DNA of 42,343 nucleotides, taken from the NCBI GenBank assembly GCA_036336795.1, contig JAYZFL010000026.1, positions 1 to 42,343 on the forward strand, written 5' to 3'. Position numbers and translations under genes: made by a program. Origin of the DNA: UBA822 sp036336795. GTDB lineage: Bacteria > Gemmatimonadota > Gemmatimonadetes > Longimicrobiales > Gaopeijiaceae. The notes under the pieces were generated by a model. The model made no database searches, was not told where the DNA came from, and was given only the letters and a program-made list of their open reading frames with translations. Of this stretch, positions 1-8,615 are shown one piece after another. Positions within the stretch are counted from its first letter, which is position 1; every line of letters starts with the position of its first letter.

Positions 1-48
1 TCTCGGCGCACCGCCCAAGCCGTCAGCCCCCCAGAGAACGACTTATGC

Positions 49-1899
49 TTAGAACAACTCCGAGGGATCGGGATCCTTGGAAATACTGCTCGTATAACGG
101 TTGGGGATAAACTCGCCAGTAACCATGTCACGATAAGAGAGGCCCGGGCCCACCATAGGATAGACATTAGCTTCAGGGTCAATGATGACCTCAAGGAAAG
201 CCGGACCTTTGAATTTCAAGAACTCCTCGAGGACCGCTGGCACATCCTCCTTGCGGTCGAGACGCTTCGCGTACTGAAACCCATCGGCTTGAGCCGACTT
301 TATGAAGTCCTTTTTCCTCAGCGACTTATCGGTGGCTGAAAGCCGCCCCTTGAAGAATAATCGCTGCCACTGCATGACCATTCCGTCGCCGAAGTTATTG
401 AATACCATAACTTTGATGGGCAACCCATACGTGGTCACGGTCTCGAATTCACCTAAGTTCATTCGAATGCTCCCATCGCCGTCGACATCGATCACCAGCT
501 TGTCGGGCCTGGCGAACTGGGCACCGATCGCGGCAGGTAGCCCAAAACCCATTGTCCCCATACTCCCTGAAGTGAGCCAGAGGCGAGGATCCCTAAAGTG
601 ACAATACTGCGCCGCCCACATTTGATGCTGACCAACGCCGGTGGAGACGATCGCCTCTCCCATGGTGATCTGGCTCACCACCTCCAACACGTAATTGGGT
701 TGGATGAGGTCACTCTCGCGGTCGTAGTTCAGGGCGTAGGTTTCTTTGAGTTCCGCGATTTCCGCATGCCAATTTGAGTAATCCGCGCAGAAATCGATCT
801 CTTTTCCGCACTGCACCAGTGTCTTCAGGGCCTCGGCGAGGGGTCCAATGTAACTCCAGTCAGCCTTGATTACCTTGCTAATCTCTGCGGGATCAATATC
901 AAAGTGCAAAATCCGGCGAGCATTCGGGGCAAATTCTTCTGGATCTCCGGCGACACGGTCATCGAAGCGAGCTCCCACAGCAATGAGTAGATCGCAGTCG
1001 TCCACTGCGTAGTTAGCATAGGCAGTACCGTGCATTCCCAACATGTGGAGGCAGAGCGGATGTGTCGTATCAAGCGCCCCCAATCCCATAAGTGTGGTTA
1101 CGCCGGGAATACCGAAAGCCTGTGAAAGCTCTCGGAGTTCCTGCGAAGCATTGCCATTGATCACTCCTCCACCCGCATAAATCAGCGGGCGCTGGCTCTC
1201 GGAAAGCATTGAAAAGAATTCTTTACAGCGGTCGTTGTCGAGACGGCTCTTCTGGACCGTGCTTAAACGACTCCGGTAGCCGGGAATCGGCAAACAACCC
1301 TCGCCCTTAAAAGGGCCCTGCCAGTTTTGCACGTCCTTGGGGATGTCGACCACAACAGGCCCGGGTCGCCCGGTTCGCGCAACTTCGAAGGCAGTCCGCA
1401 CCGTGGACTCCAGGTTCTCCGGGTCCGTGACCAGAAACACGTGCTTGGCCACAGATCCCATGATCGCCGTAACGGGTGCTTCTTGAAATGCATCAGTACC
1501 GATAGCACCCGTGGGGACTTGGCCGCAAAGAACGACGATTGGGATCGAGTCGGCCATACAATCCCTAACGGGTGTCACACAGTTTGTCGCCCCAGGCCCC
1601 GAAGTGACGATAACGACTCCAACGTGTCCGCTAGCCCGTGCGTAACCGGCAGCCATGAAGGCGGCCCCTTGCTCATTCGCCGGAACGATGAGGGGCATGG
1701 GCTCCACACCATCCTCCGCGTGCTCCGTGTTATATCGGAACACTGCATCGTACGTCGGGAGAATCGCTCCTCCACTGTAGCCAAAAATGATCCGTACGTC
1801 CTCGTCAGAGAGAACCTGGATAATCATTTCTGCACCACTCAAGATCTCGCCGGCCCTGGGGTGCGGCGAACTCGATTCGACTAGAATTTCCACGTCCAC
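49..1899 (-). CDS. ilvB: Acetolactate synthase large (catalytic) subunit
   Basis: This ThDP- and FAD-dependent enzyme condenses two pyruvates, or pyruvate with 2-oxobutyrate, in the first common step of branched-chain amino acid synthesis. The 616-aa protein has the usual three domains. The N-terminal Pyr domain carries the catalytic Glu76 in an ANEQGAAFMAAGYAR context and the GPGATN loop. A central FAD/TPP-middle domain follows. The C-terminal PP domain has GDGS at 474-477 followed by an NNFGDGM-type Mg/ThDP segment. The likely start is GTG at 1899. No clear SD precedes it and the first 20 residues are not conserved in the family, so the exact start is uncertain. The regulatory subunit lies upstream on the opposite strand instead of downstream in an operon. 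Confidence 0.95.
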   Translation of the reverse strand: MDVEILVESSSPHPRAGEILSGAEMIIQVLSDEDVRIIFGYSGGAILPTYDAVFRYNTEHAEDGVEPMPLIVPANEQGAAFMAAGYARASGHVGVVIVTSGPGATNCVTPVRDCMADSIPIVVLCGQVPTGAIGTDAFQEAPVTAIMGSVAKHVFLVTDPENLESTVRTAFEVARTGRPGPVVVDIPKDVQNWQGPFKGEGCLPIPGYRSRLSTVQKSRLDNDRCKEFFSMLSESQRPLIYAGGGVINGNASQELRELSQAFGIPGVTTLMGLGALDTTHPLCLHMLGMHGTAYANYAVDDCDLLIAVGARFDDRVAGDPEEFAPNARRILHFDIDPAEISKVIKADWSYIGPLAEALKTLVQCGKEIDFCADYSNWHAEIAELKETYALNYDRESDLIQPNYVLEVVSQITMGEAIVSTGVGQHQMWAAQYCHFRDPRLWLTSGSMGTMGFGLPAAIGAQFARPDKLVIDVDGDGSIRMNLGEFETVTTYGLPIKVMVFNNFGDGMVMQWQRLFFKGRLSATDKSLRKKDFIKSAQADGFQYAKRLDRKEDVPAVLEEFLKFKGPAFLEVIIDPEANVYPMVGPGLSYRDMVTGEFIPNRYTSSISKDPDPSELF

Positions 1900-1923
1900 G
1901 GTTCGATGAAGAGAGTTTGCGGT

Positions 1924-1951
1924 ATCTTATCTCAATCCAAAGCAAGGTGAA
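1924..1951 (-). promoter_or_regulatory. Possible sigma70 promoter for ilvB
   Basis: Read on the minus strand, TTCACC is separated by 16 bp from TAAGAT. Transcription would begin about 18 nt before the GTG of ilvB. The -10 is good and the -35 mediocre. The site lies in the 144-bp region shared with divergent ilvN. Confidence 0.35.
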
Positions 1952-2043
1952 TGAAGAGAAGCGTATTGCAAGAGGTGCGGCGATACGCGATCGTTTGCCC
2001 AATCCCGGACCGATCTAACTCCAGGACTATTTTAGGCTCTAGC

Positions 2044-2541
2044 ATGAGACATATCATCTCTATCCTGTTACAGAACGAAGCGGGTGCCCTGTCTCGCGTC
2101 ACGAATCTCTTTTCGAACCGAGGCTTCAACATTGAGAGCCTGAACGTGGCTCCCACTAACGACGCAACGGTCTCGAGACTCACCCTTACCACTATCGGCT
2201 CAGAAGCCGTGGTTGATCAAATCTCGAGACACTTACGTAATCTCGTGGATGTGCTGGCAATCGTAGACATGACGAACACCGATCACATCGAGCGAGAGTT
2301 AGCTCTCCTAAAGCTTCGACTCCCCGAAGGAGGAAGAGAGAAACTCGCCCAGGTCGTGAATGAGTTCGGTGGCCGGATCTTGGATGAACAAGACGGGCAC
2401 TTTACAGTCGAGCTGATCAACGGGGGATCGGAAATCGATCGGTTCATGGCCGAGGTGGTCGACTTCGTAGAGATGGAGACAATCGTGCGCAGTGGCGCCA
2501 TGGCCGTCACCAAGGGAGCTCCTATTCCTTCAACCAGTTAG
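2044..2541 (+). CDS. ilvN: Acetolactate synthase small (regulatory) subunit
   Basis: This ACT-domain regulatory subunit binds IlvB, raises its activity and confers valine feedback control. Starting at ATG 2044 the protein has 165 aa, the family's normal size, and begins directly with the conserved opening MRHIISILLQNEAGALSRV of the ACT domain. A second, C-terminal ALS small-subunit domain contains the RELALLKL and GGRILDE segments. The frame stays open upstream to 1951, but those 31 extra residues have no family counterpart. The gene is divergent from ilvB with 144 bp between the starts, whereas ilvB and ilvN are usually consecutive on one strand. Confidence 0.93.
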   Translation: MRHIISILLQNEAGALSRVTNLFSNRGFNIESLNVAPTNDATVSRLTLTTIGSEAVVDQISRHLRNLVDVLAIVDMTNTDHIERELALLKLRLPEGGREKLAQVVNEFGGRILDEQDGHFTVELINGGSEIDRFMAEVVDFVEMETIVRSGAMAVTKGAPIPSTS

Positions 2542-2641
2542 GTCGCCGCCTAAGCTCGGATCCCAGTCGTCCACTTGGAAACCACGAGGTATCGGAGCTT
2601 TTAAGGCCAAGCCTATAACAGCACCGATCTACCCCACACAA

Positions 2642-4324
2642 TCATTTTTCGAACGCCAATCCTCTGTGGACAATCTCGCCACCTACCATCGTCAACAAGA
2701 CTTCGATGTTTTCGATCCGTTCCTCTGGAACGCTCAGAATGTCTTCAGAGAGAACGATCAAATCAGCCAACTTACCGACCTCAAGGGACCCTTTGTAGTC
2801 CTCTTCGAACGTTAGATTCGCATTTCCCAAGGAATTCAGTCTGAGGGCTTCTTCTCGGCCGATTCTCTGGTCCGCTCCTGCCACTCCCGCGCTGATGGTA
2901 TTGCGTGTGATAAAGTGATAGAGAGCCCACATGGCCGGATAGGGAACCACGGGTGAATCTGTGCCCAAGGACACGTCGAGGCCAGAATCCACATATGTCC
3001 GAATCGGTGTCACCCCGTCTGCTCGCTCCATTCCCCAATATTTTCTCAGACTCGGAGCAGCCACGTAGAGATGGCCCTGAACCGAGAGCTGCAGTTCCAA
3101 CGCCTTCATGCGAGGGAGTTGGTCGGATTGGGAAACAAAAGCATGTTCGATAGCCCATCGCTTTCCTACAATTGGTGAATCCCTGTGGGCCGTTTCGTAA
3201 GCTTCTAAAACGAGGTCAATGGCAGCGTCACCGACGGCGTGGGTTGCAACACGCCAGCCTCGTTCGTTCAGGGCTCGCACCAACATGACATATCGTTCCT
3301 TGGACACCGTCTGAAGCCCTCTAAAACCCTCCTCCCCACCCCATGGTGCCTCATAAGGCTCTCGCATCCAACCACCCTCGAAACCGCCATCCACTCCCAA
3401 CTTGATACCGGCAACACGAACCCATTCATCGCCCTCGTCAGAGCGGATTCCCCATTCGTTGAAAGTCTCGTCAAGTCTAGTCGGATCTATAGAGCCTCCG
3501 AGACGAAACAAGATGCTCGTACGGATCGTCAATATGCCCCGTTGCTTCATATCGAGAAGCATTCTGTACTGGTCAGGTGACCCGCTGGCATAGCGAATAC
3601 TGGTCAATCCTACCTTGTTCAATAGTCGATGTTCGTCCGCCAACATCTGAATCTCTGCTTCATAGTCCAACCTCACACTACCCGGCAATCGCACCAAATT
3701 CTTAGCACGGTCCACCAGTTCGCCGTTTAGGTGCCCTGCCTCATCCCGACCTATCAAGCCACCGTCAGGATCAGGCGTGTTATCCGTGATATTCCAGTGT
3801 TTAAGCGCGGCGGAGTTCAGTACATACTCATGACCACCCCGCACAACGACGACGGGATTGTCTGGCGCGGCCTTGTCCAGGTCTTCTCGGTAGGGTAAGC
3901 GCTGCTCTGCAAGTTGCCCTTCATGCCAATCACTATTGGTGACGATAATCTCTTCCGGGTCTGATTCGGCAACCCGAAAGGCAATGGCATCGTGGATGTC
4001 CGCGAGACTCCGGGCCCCCGATAGATCTACGCCGGGACCACCACCGATGCTATGAAAATGATTGTCCGCTAAACCCGGAACGACAGTGCGTCCCTCCATG
4101 TCAATTTCATCAGTTCCTGGGCCCGCGAGGGCCCGTATCTTGTCGGTCTCGCCGACAGCCATGATCCGTCCGTCTCGGATGGCTACCGCTTCGGCAATGG
4201 TCGACTGGGTATCGAGGGTTACCACTCGAGCATTGTAGAGGACTCGATCCGGGAAGAGAGCGGATGCTGAACTCCCGCCACAACCCAACAAGACGGATAC
4301 GAAGAAGAGGCCTACCCGTGCCAT
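2642..4324 (-). CDS. Exported amidohydrolase family 3 lipoprotein
   Basis: This is a metal-dependent hydrolase of the YtcJ/amidohydrolase-3 group, which cleaves amide or related bonds; the substrate cannot be read from sequence. Starting at ATG 4324 it has 560 aa and opens with a lipoprotein signal (MARVGLFFVSVLLGC, lipobox LLGC), so it is probably anchored outside the inner membrane. The frame remains open to 4411, but that longer start would bury the signal peptide. Visible motifs are the metal-binding DNHFH of strand 1, a central VATHAVGDAAI, WAIEHAF and a C-terminal SLGTDSPV, followed by the composite beta-sandwich end with GKLADLIVL. It converges on ilvN. No SD is evident for either start. 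Confidence 0.85.
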   Translation of the reverse strand: MARVGLFFVSVLLGCGGSSASALFPDRVLYNARVVTLDTQSTIAEAVAIRDGRIMAVGETDKIRALAGPGTDEIDMEGRTVVPGLADNHFHSIGGGPGVDLSGARSLADIHDAIAFRVAESDPEEIIVTNSDWHEGQLAEQRLPYREDLDKAAPDNPVVVVRGGHEYVLNSAALKHWNITDNTPDPDGGLIGRDEAGHLNGELVDRAKNLVRLPGSVRLDYEAEIQMLADEHRLLNKVGLTSIRYASGSPDQYRMLLDMKQRGILTIRTSILFRLGGSIDPTRLDETFNEWGIRSDEGDEWVRVAGIKLGVDGGFEGGWMREPYEAPWGGEEGFRGLQTVSKERYVMLVRALNERGWRVATHAVGDAAIDLVLEAYETAHRDSPIVGKRWAIEHAFVSQSDQLPRMKALELQLSVQGHLYVAAPSLRKYWGMERADGVTPIRTYVDSGLDVSLGTDSPVVPYPAMWALYHFITRNTISAGVAGADQRIGREEALRLNSLGNANLTFEEDYKGSLEVGKLADLIVLSEDILSVPEERIENIEVLLTMVGGEIVHRGLAFEK

Positions 4325-4691
4325 GGAGGATCGAATTGTCCCGTTTCGTAACCCACTTAAGGCGGGTCGGGAACAGCAGGCCTTTGGGAGTGAGTTGGCA
4401 AGGTTCGACATGCCCGCAACATGCGTAAGACGCTAGTAGCGGACAAGGAATCGGCGCATGGAAGCGGTTCTTACTCATTCCCTTTCCCGCAATTATTGCC
4501 CTATTGAGGCCTTGAAAGTGTCACCGGGAGAAGAGAGTCCCAACACCCTCACCTCGAAACGTTAAGGTCATAACCACTGGCGATAAAAAGCGATAAGAGG
4601 CCTGATGCCGAACCCTGGCTCGGATCTGCGCCCCGCACTATCATGTTCCCACACTGGATCTCAAGACGACGGCACCTTCCTTGGAGCACTC
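4325..4691. other. Divergent intergenic region (367 bp)
   Basis: This gap separates the amidohydrolase (minus) from the quinoprotein (plus) and holds no convincing gene. Two GCGATAA copies (4580-4586 and 4590-4596) sit exactly 10 bp apart. A weak plus-strand promoter-like pair, TTAAGG then TAAAAA at 16-bp spacing, overlaps the first copy. No other repeat or RNA structure stood out. Confidence 0.4.
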
Positions 4692-6734
4692 ATGTCGCCA
4701 CCACACCGCACAACTACCTACCGATTGATGGGATTTGTGTTAATTCTGAGCTCGTTCCTCACTGCGCCGATGCTCGGTCACGCGCAGGGTCGCGATAACC
4801 CCTACGGAGAGTGGCGTTACCAGAGTGCTGACGCTTGGGGTACTCGATACTCACCGGTCGACCAGGTCAACGCGACGAATTTCACGGACCTCGAAGTCGC
4901 CTGGATTTGGCGAGCCGACAACTTCGGTCCCGAGGTCGATTACCAGATGAAGTCCACACCGACGTACATCGACGGGATCCTCTACACGGTGGCCGGCCAG
5001 CGCCGCACGGTAGCCGCCATCGATCCCGAAACGGGTGAAACGATCTGGAGCTACCGCGAACCAAATACTACGCGGTGGGAACGCTCCATGCGGCAGAATT
5101 ACGGTAAGGGTGTCGCCTACGCAGAAATCGAGGGGCGAGGGGTAATCTACTACACATCACCCGGATTCTTCCTTCACGCTCTCGATGCCAAAACCGGTCG
5201 GCCCCTGGAGGGCTTTGGCTCAACGGTACCACTGGAAGGGTTCGCCGAGACCGGGGTCGTAGACCTGCTGCCCGATCTGCTCGCGGACTGGGGACCGTGG
5301 CAGGATTACGAAGGAACATACGACGCCGATTTCGGGATCCCGAGGGAGCTCGGATTCATCACGACTTCGTCGCCCCCCATCGTGGTGAACGACGTAGTAG
5401 TAGTGGGAAATTCAGCGGAACAGGGATACAACCAGACACGAATCGAGAACGTTCCGGGCGATATTCTCGCATTCGATGCCAAGACTGGTGATTTTAGGTG
5501 GAAATTCCATGTCATTCCCCGACCAGGCGAATTCGGGCATGACACATGGGAGAACGACGCTTGGCAATGGACAGGTGACGTTTCTTCATGGGCCCCCATG
5601 TCGGCCGATCACGAACGAGGGATCGTCTACATCCCCACGAATCCACCAACTATCGACTATTTCGGCGGCTTCCGTCCGGGCGAAAATCTCTTCGGAACTA
5701 GCGTGATCGCCTTGGATGTCCAGACGGGAGAACGGGTTTGGCACTTCCAGACGGTCCACAACGACCAGTGGAATTACGACCTTCCGAACGTCCCGATCAT
5801 CGTGAATCTTGAGGTAGACGGGGAGCAGATCGACGCCGTCATTCAAACGTCAAAGACCGGGATCATCTACGCGTTCAACCGGGACACAGGTGAGCCGATC
5901 TGGCCTATCGAAGAGCAACCTGTCCTACAGACCGAGGTCCCTGACAACTGGACGGCGCCGACCCAACCGATTCCCACCTGGCCGGAGCCATTGGAGCCAT
6001 TCGGGATTCCTGAAGACGATGTAATCGACTTCACACCGGAACTTAGGGCTGAAGCCCTTGACATGTTACGTCCGTTCCGCGTGGGTGGGCCCTTCATGCC
6101 GCGACTCTACGAAGGTCACGACGTCGGCGTCGTCAACAACGTTCGATGTTACGGAGGACTGAACATCACCAATCCAGCGGCCTTGGACCCTTCGACCGGA
6201 ATTCTTTATGCGTCCTCATCCCGTAGGTGCAGTGGGGGACTTCTGACTCCCGGAGCAGATGCGGACGAACCCGAAGATATCATGACAACCGGTACGACCA
6301 TTTCCGACTGGGTCGCTGGGCCCGGAACACCCACACTAGGACGTGTTCAGGGGCTACCAATCTTCAAACCGCCCTACAACCGCCTGTCCGCATATGACAT
6401 GAACACCGGAGAACGGATTTGGTGGATCCCGATCGGAGACACACCCGAAGTTGTGAGGGACCATCCCGACCTACAAGGCCAAGATTTCTCCAAGACAGGT
6501 GGAGGGGGAAATTCGATCCAAATGGTGGCAGGGGATCTCCTCTACGCGACGGAAGGCTCCGGTGGGTCCCCCGTCTTAAACGCGTACGACAAACGAACCG
6601 GAATTTTTGCGGGTGAGGTACAACTCCCGTCCCCGGGCCAGTACGGCATGATGACGTACATGCACAAAGGCCAGCAGCACATCGTGGTTCAAGTAGGAGC
6701 TCCAGGCCGATTGGTGGCCCTCAGGCTGCCTTGA
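4692..6734 (+). CDS. Secreted PQQ-dependent dehydrogenase
   Basis: This quinoprotein is probably a periplasmic dehydrogenase that oxidises an alcohol or sugar with pyrroloquinoline quinone. The start at ATG 4692 has GGAG 5 nt upstream and yields 680 aa with a signal peptide (LILSSFLTAPMLGHAQG). The mature part opens with the family hallmark GEWRYQSADAWGTRYSPVDQ. It continues as an eight-bladed propeller with repeated blade-end motifs of the A-x-D-x-x-TGE-x-x-W type, such as IDPETGETIW, LDVQTGERVW and YDMNTGERIWW. No haem motif (CxxCH) and no vicinal Cys-Cys pair are present, unlike the second PQQ enzyme at 32975. It is therefore closer to the glucose/quinate-type soluble group, and its electron acceptor must be encoded elsewhere. 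Confidence 0.87.
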   Translation: MSPPHRTTTYRLMGFVLILSSFLTAPMLGHAQGRDNPYGEWRYQSADAWGTRYSPVDQVNATNFTDLEVAWIWRADNFGPEVDYQMKSTPTYIDGILYTVAGQRRTVAAIDPETGETIWSYREPNTTRWERSMRQNYGKGVAYAEIEGRGVIYYTSPGFFLHALDAKTGRPLEGFGSTVPLEGFAETGVVDLLPDLLADWGPWQDYEGTYDADFGIPRELGFITTSSPPIVVNDVVVVGNSAEQGYNQTRIENVPGDILAFDAKTGDFRWKFHVIPRPGEFGHDTWENDAWQWTGDVSSWAPMSADHERGIVYIPTNPPTIDYFGGFRPGENLFGTSVIALDVQTGERVWHFQTVHNDQWNYDLPNVPIIVNLEVDGEQIDAVIQTSKTGIIYAFNRDTGEPIWPIEEQPVLQTEVPDNWTAPTQPIPTWPEPLEPFGIPEDDVIDFTPELRAEALDMLRPFRVGGPFMPRLYEGHDVGVVNNVRCYGGLNITNPAALDPSTGILYASSSRRCSGGLLTPGADADEPEDIMTTGTTISDWVAGPGTPTLGRVQGLPIFKPPYNRLSAYDMNTGERIWWIPIGDTPEVVRDHPDLQGQDFSKTGGGGNSIQMVAGDLLYATEGSGGSPVLNAYDKRTGIFAGEVQLPSPGQYGMMTYMHKGQQHIVVQVGAPGRLVALRLP

Positions 6735-6790
6735 TTGCGTCCGGACGGGGTACGTACGTCGTCTACGTCTAGGTGTTCGAGTACGAGCAA

Positions 6791-6818
6791 GCCTCCGGTG
6801 GCAAATACCACCGGAGGC
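6791..6818. terminator. Strong hairpin between convergent genes
   Basis: A perfect 11-bp inverted repeat (GCCTCCGGTGG / CCACCGGAGGC) encloses a 6-nt loop, 57 bp after the quinoprotein stop and about 94 bp from the end of the convergent lipoprotein gene. No long T tract follows on either strand, so termination efficiency is uncertain. Position and stability suggest a bidirectional terminator. Confidence 0.65.
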
Positions 6819-6911
6819 CCTCTCCTGCAACTACGAACGGTGAACTCGGCGCGCACGTAACCCCCCTCTGGGAGCAAGGACACGCGCAGAGCGGGCTTCT
6901 GGGCTAGCGGG

Positions 6912-7361
6912 TCAGTCGGGACAGGGTGGGTAAACCTCGTCGTTCCCCCCGACATCGATCCAGTCACCGCAACGGGAACCCATTTCGTACATCCCCTTCG
7001 CAATCACATCACCGTTGAAGTAGTACCTCTCGAATGCGCCGTGATATTCGGTGTCAGTGTAAAGAATCCTCGAGTCCAACTCACCGTTGAAATAAAAGGA
7101 CTCATACAGACCATCCCACTCACCATCCTTCAATGTCCCCTGTTCCCTGATTTTGGTCGAATCCGTTGGGAAGGTGGAAAATACCGGACCGGAATAGGGT
7201 ACAGAGTTGTCAGCAGTAACGAACACCTCACTATCTCCAACACCCTCAGATCCCCGAACAAGAGTGGCGAGATCCACGGGTTCCAAATTTCCGTCGTCAC
7301 CTCCCGATCCACCGCACGCAAGTATTATCAAGGAGAAAGAGAGAAGTAGTGGTCCTTTCAT
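6912..7361 (-). CDS. MORN-repeat-like lipoprotein
   Basis: A 149-aa predicted lipoprotein. The start at ATG 7361 is preceded by a perfect AGGAGG, and the signal peptide ends in the lipobox LILACGG. A Gly/Asp-rich linker follows. The C-terminal half holds two or three imperfect repeats (GEWDGLYESFYFNGELDSR, then GAFERYYFNGDVIAKG) like the MORN/YwqK-type G-x-Y-x-x-Y-x-x-NG pattern. Such repeats are found in surface or membrane-associated proteins, and no enzymatic role is implied. A Cys pair near the end (GSRCGDW and YPPCPD) could form a disulfide. It is convergent with the quinoprotein and divergent from the hydroxyacid dehydrogenase. Confidence 0.75.
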   Translation of the reverse strand: MKGPLLLSFSLIILACGGSGGDDGNLEPVDLATLVRGSEGVGDSEVFVTADNSVPYSGPVFSTFPTDSTKIREQGTLKDGEWDGLYESFYFNGELDSRILYTDTEYHGAFERYYFNGDVIAKGMYEMGSRCGDWIDVGGNDEVYPPCPD

Positions 7362-7486
7362 GGAGTCCTCCTGGGTTGCTGGCTCCTGAAGTCTACGCCG
7401 TTGTTCTTGGGAATCGCAAGTTGCCTCTGCCAGCAACCGATCCAGGCCACAACAAGCGCATAATCAGCCAGACGAGACGACTCATG

Positions 7487-7518
7487 TTGACGGACCTGAT
7501 CCCCCCCCCCACCATACC
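7487..7518 (+). promoter_or_regulatory. Putative promoter with C10 homopolymer in spacer
   Basis: TTGACG (7487-7492) matches a -35 box well. It is followed by eight bases, then an uninterrupted run of ten C (7501-7510), then ACCATACC, which is at best a weak -10 (18-20 bp spacing). It lies 117-148 bp upstream of the hydroxyacid dehydrogenase start. A second possible promoter closer to the gene reads TTCTGG, 17 bp, TACTAA. Confidence 0.35.
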
Positions 7519-7634
7519 GCCGGCCTGCGGATGCGTTGCTAAGAAAGGCGAGATAGCCACAGCGGCTGAGATTCTGGCAGGCTCGTCTCGGACATACTAA
7601 TAGCCAGCGATAAAGGACGGACCGAGGATATCCC

Positions 7635-8603
7635 ATGGATCATACGGCGAAACCCACGATCGTGATCCCCGGTGACGATCCAGTTCAGCTCACCGGATCA
7701 CCTCACTTGGAACGTCTCCGGAAAGCAGGTAACGTACAGCTTTATGGAGATCGCCCGGAGACCGACGCAGAAAAGATCAGCCGCGTGGCCGATGCTGAAA
7801 TCTTGATTAACACACGAGGCGTAGTGAAATGGCCCGGCTCGATACTCAAGCATTTGGTCAAACTACGCTTCATTACAGTATGCGGAATCGGTACCGACTC
7901 GATCGATCTCGAGACGGCTCGACGAATGGGCATAGTGGTCTCAAATATCCCCGGCAAGACTGCACCGGTCGTGGCAGAACACGCGTTCGGACTTATGATG
8001 GCCGCAGCCAAACGAGCGGCGTTCCAAACCTCCGAAGTCAAGGCAGGACGCTGGACTCAGATGGATAACATTCTGATCAGTAAAAAGACATTGGGTGTGG
8101 TGGGCACCGGTCCGATTGGCTCCCGAATGGCCACGCTCGGGCGCAGCCTGGATATGCGGGTACTGGCGTGGACGTTTCACCCTTCCACTGCGCGTGCTGC
8201 GACATTAGGCGTCGATTACGTAGAGCTCGATACTCTATTACGCGAGAGCGATGTCGTGAGTCTGCACCTCAAGTTGACTCCGGACAGTCAAGGTATCATC
8301 GGACGGCGTGAGCTACAGCTAATGAAACCGGGAGCGCTGTTGGTGAACACAGGACGCGGAGGTCTGTTGGACACGGCCGCGCTCATCACTGCGCTGCAAA
8401 GTGGACACTTGGCTGGAGCAGCTCTGGACGTGTATCCAAACGAACCGATTTCCCCCAAAGATCCGCTTCTTCAGTGCGATCAGGTCATCCTCACGCCGCA
8501 TAACGCCGATCAGACAGCGGAAGGGATGGATCTACTCAACGAAGGTGTTACTGACAACGTACTGGCTTTTCTCCAGGGTCAACCACAGAACATAGTGACG
8601 TGA
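7635..8603 (+). CDS. D-isomer-specific 2-hydroxyacid dehydrogenase
   Basis: This NAD(P)-dependent enzyme interconverts a 2-oxo acid and a D-2-hydroxy acid; the family includes phosphoglycerate, glyoxylate and D-lactate dehydrogenases. The 322-aa protein has a catalytic lid domain at both ends and a central Rossmann fold with GTGPIG (157-162). The catalytic triad is recognisable as Arg241 (NTGRGG), Glu270 (YPNEP) and His289 (TPHN). The strand after the glycine loop ends AWTFHP without the Asp that usually selects NAD, so cofactor preference is open. No ACT domain is present, which argues against a classical SerA. An SD-like GAGG precedes ATG 7635. The next gene begins 12 nt after its stop, so the two probably form an operon. 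Confidence 0.9.
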   Translation: MDHTAKPTIVIPGDDPVQLTGSPHLERLRKAGNVQLYGDRPETDAEKISRVADAEILINTRGVVKWPGSILKHLVKLRFITVCGIGTDSIDLETARRMGIVVSNIPGKTAPVVAEHAFGLMMAAAKRAAFQTSEVKAGRWTQMDNILISKKTLGVVGTGPIGSRMATLGRSLDMRVLAWTFHPSTARAATLGVDYVELDTLLRESDVVSLHLKLTPDSQGIIGRRELQLMKPGALLVNTGRGGLLDTAALITALQSGHLAGAALDVYPNEPISPKDPLLQCDQVILTPHNADQTAEGMDLLNEGVTDNVLAFLQGQPQNIVT

Positions 8604-8615
8604 CAAGCCCCACCA

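Noticed and set aside
1..48. Possible gene end at the window start
   Set aside because: Only 48 bases; no frame or motif can be assigned.
1327..1884. 185-aa plus-strand open frame
   Set aside because: Lies entirely antisense to ilvB, whose motifs are intact; composition is arginine/serine-rich like a shadow frame.
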